DNA from: Phallusia fumigata
Taxonomy: Eukaryota > Chordata > Ascidiacea > Phlebobranchia > Ascidiidae
NCBI GenBank assembly: GCA_008931825.1
Contig: QXVZ01000859.1
Location: 1-24,935, forward strand
Length of the DNA: 24,935 nucleotides
Reading direction: 5' to 3'
Shown here piece after piece: positions 22,646 through 24,935 of this stretch. The notes below the pieces were generated by a model. It was not told the origin of the DNA. It saw only the letters and a list, made by a program, of their open reading frames with translations, and made no database searches. Numbering within the stretch: position 1 is the first letter of the stretch; each line of letters begins with the position of its first letter. Position numbers and translations under genes: made by a program.

Positions 22646-24935
22646 GTATTTTTATGATGCCCCGGCGCAGAACTCGGGTAGGTCACATAAAGCATTGTGT
22701 GCGTGAGCTACGATCGGTTTTACATTGTTTGAGAATCGTATGAACTTGAAGGTCAAGTCGCGGTCGATCAGAGTGGTGTTTACAAGTTTGCGCTGAGGAA
22801 GTCAGGGCGGAAGAGAGCGTGAAGGAAACGGGAAAAGTGAAATGCAACCGGCCGGGCCCTACGGGAATTTCGTCACAACTGGTAAACAATAATGTACTGG
22901 GAATTTTAAAAACAATGAGCTCATACGCAGCATGAGCATTCTCAACCCTTGCCTCGTGTTTCTGCGCACCGTTTGACAAACATGTTTAAAAGTTAAACAC
23001 AGGCCCAAAACTGCTCCTGCAGCTTACTGAGTGCTGAAATAAAAAAAAACACCCACACAAAATAAATATGAGAAATAAATAAACAAAGAAATTACGCCAC
23101 AGGGCCGGTACACACCCCAGAGCAAACATTCTCCTCGTGACAAATCGCGACCACATAGCAGCACACATAGCGCTTGGGCAATGATTAACCTCGCCTGTAG
23201 GGATGGTGTCAGCAGCCTACGGTCGGGGCGTGAGGCGCAAACAAGTGTGCAAGTCGAGTGCTGTGGATCTCACAAACAAGTGACGTCATGTCGAGTGACG
23301 GCTTGAGAATCCGATACAGGGAGCCGACCATTTTTTTCCATTTTTAACCAGACACTTGATTTGCCGAATAAGTTGCTTGTTAGGAGCAATATTTCAAACC
23401 GAACCTAATTGCATCGGGTATGCGTGAAAAATACAGCAGGATGCAACCCTTAATGTTCTTTTTTTGTGTATTTCGGCGAAGGGCGGTAAACTTTAATTGT
23501 CGAAACTAAGCGTTGGGTTTTAGGAATCTTTTTCAATGCAAATCAAAAGTGTTTTTAAGTGGATAAAGTACAGTTTGTATTTATCTAAATTAATTTTCTA
23601 TACAACCACCGAACATGCTGTCATACGAATGACTGAACGGGTTAAGTTTGTGTGGCGCATCTGAATTAAGAGTGAAAAAATGGCGTGTGTGGTTCAAATT
23701 GGCTAACCCGAAGCTAGGGTGTTAACGTTGTCAGTTACATAACATGCACAACCTTGTATAACTTATGGGAAATGGGTACACGCTACTACTGGACCAGTCA
23801 GCACAGGCAATAAAAAGCAAGCACACAAGGTCGTAGGGAATGGAATTTCGGAAACATACAGCGACAGAATAGGGGCGGTTTTCGAGTAACTTGGGGTCAT
23901 TGACACGAGATCACGTGATCATGACACGTGCCACAGACAGTGCAATAATTGGAATGGGGTCGCGGCACGGCTGATGTCTGATGATCACGTCTTCTCAATG
24001 GTTTATTATGCGGGGTACGGGGTTTTGGCAAATAAAAGACAATATTTGATTTCTTACACGAAGAAACGTGAGTATCTATAGCACGATTGCCTTGGCATAT
24101 AGGCAATACAGTTTTTGCAATGCCAATAGTTTTACCTCTCAATCTCAAACAAAATATAGGAAGTCTAGCGTTTACACTGAAGAAAATGGCTATTCAGGGT
24201 GTAAACAATCTTTGATATGATTTCAAGATACGTTGAGATGCCTATTTACATTTTAAGAGCCTTTAAATCAGATTATTTTTGTCCTTTTCCAATCGCAACT
24301 CGCAACGCTGCATTCAAAAGTCAAATCAGGCGACGCAAGGATCAACTAGCGAAATGGTGTATTACAACGGCTGAAGGAAAGTCACGCCAGCACCGTTTCT
24401 GGGAAGTCGGCGTCGTCTGGCAACAAACTAGCACAAGAACGTGGGCCCCGGGAACCGATAATCGTTTGTTAAGCCTACTGTCAGCCCGTTACGGGTTAGC
24501 TGACGCGCTCGATGTTAATTGTTTCCGGATGTTTACGTTATAGCCCGGGTTAGCGTCATCGCAACTCCCTGTCAAGGTTTATTGTTTGACCCCCAACACA
24601 TCAAATACACTGGTATAAGATGTTACCTAAATGAAACTTCTAAACAAGAGAAAACCTACGTATGAGCCTGCTTACAGGTGCACTCAAAGCGTGTTCAGGA
24701 GCCAGCTTCGTGCAGCAAAGCGTGGTAAAGGTTGCGGAAAAGGTTTGAACTACGAACGAACCAGCTTAAGGCCACAAGTAATACCCAATGATTTTCACAC
24801 GAGAGTCCTTTTCGACTTGGTCTAAATTTTAAACTCCATAACCTTTCATAGTGTAACGCCGCTCTTCTGGGGTTTGTTTGCCCTTAAAGCCAAACATTTT
24901 TTTGCGTTTTACAAACTTAACACTCCGTAATAACT
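22646..24935. other. Right flank without supportable gene
   Basis: It contains a perfect CRE (TGACGTCA, 23281-23288) and a paired E-box palindrome (23909-23930). The ORFs present do not look like coding exons. Confidence 0.4.
23909..23930. promoter_or_regulatory. E-box pair with 12-bp palindrome
   Basis: GATCACGTGATC is a perfect palindrome around CACGTG, and a second CACGTG starts 13 bases after the first. Such sites bind bHLH-zip factors of the USF/MITF/TFEB type. The target gene is unknown. Confidence 0.35.

Noticed and set aside
24217-24543. 108-codon plus-strand frame near the right end
   Set aside because: It has no domain, and its composition looks non-coding.

Overview
This window is AT-rich animal genomic DNA with intron-split genes, GT-AG splice sites and short introns. 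It is most consistent with an invertebrate chordate such as a tunicate. That taxonomic call is an inference from gene content, since no marker here fixes the species.

The centre (5326-19754, minus strand) is one gene for a TAO-family Ste20-like protein kinase (TAOK). I could follow it exon by exon from the initiator Met to two different stop codons, and every junction keeps the reading frame. Exons 1-8 encode the kinase domain and its C-terminal flank. Exons 9-13 encode a Ser-rich linker and exons 14-18 a long coiled coil. At the donor ending exon 18 (QQPKSLK, 10638) the gene has two fates. Splicing to 7481 continues the coiled coil into a Ser/Arg/Pro-rich tail (stop 5326). Reading through adds a 721-residue tail with four hydrophobic segments (stop 8472). 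Vertebrate TAOK2 makes its membrane-bound alpha form at the equivalent position. One highly conserved coiled-coil exon, expected between 10638 and 7481, cannot be found. An ambiguous base (N) lies in that interval at 7735.

Downstream on the same strand (744-1993) is a three-exon gene for a 221-residue protein. Its N-terminal part resembles TRADD-N domains of metazoan cell-death adaptors. Its C-terminus carries two copies of a V-x-N-x-I-x-G-G-T-F...N-A-G-x-V-x-E motif, on separate phase-1 exon units, that resembles amyloid-type signalling motifs. A 238-bp hAT-like MITE sits in its first intron directly at the 5' splice site, and its target-site duplication has copied the donor sequence. This gene is the best candidate for something undescribed.

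Other structure includes a threefold 91-bp tandem array that copies the 3' splice site of TAOK exon 12, a GC-AG intron in TAOK, a cluster of CRE/ATF-like sites and an E-box upstream of TAOK, a TATA-type candidate promoter pointing right at 22.5 kb, and two families of diverged repeats. The flanks (1-600, 2.0-5.3 kb, 19.8-24.9 kb) hold no gene I can support firmly, apart from a weak small membrane-protein candidate at 4063-4468. No tRNA, rRNA or CRISPR was seen.
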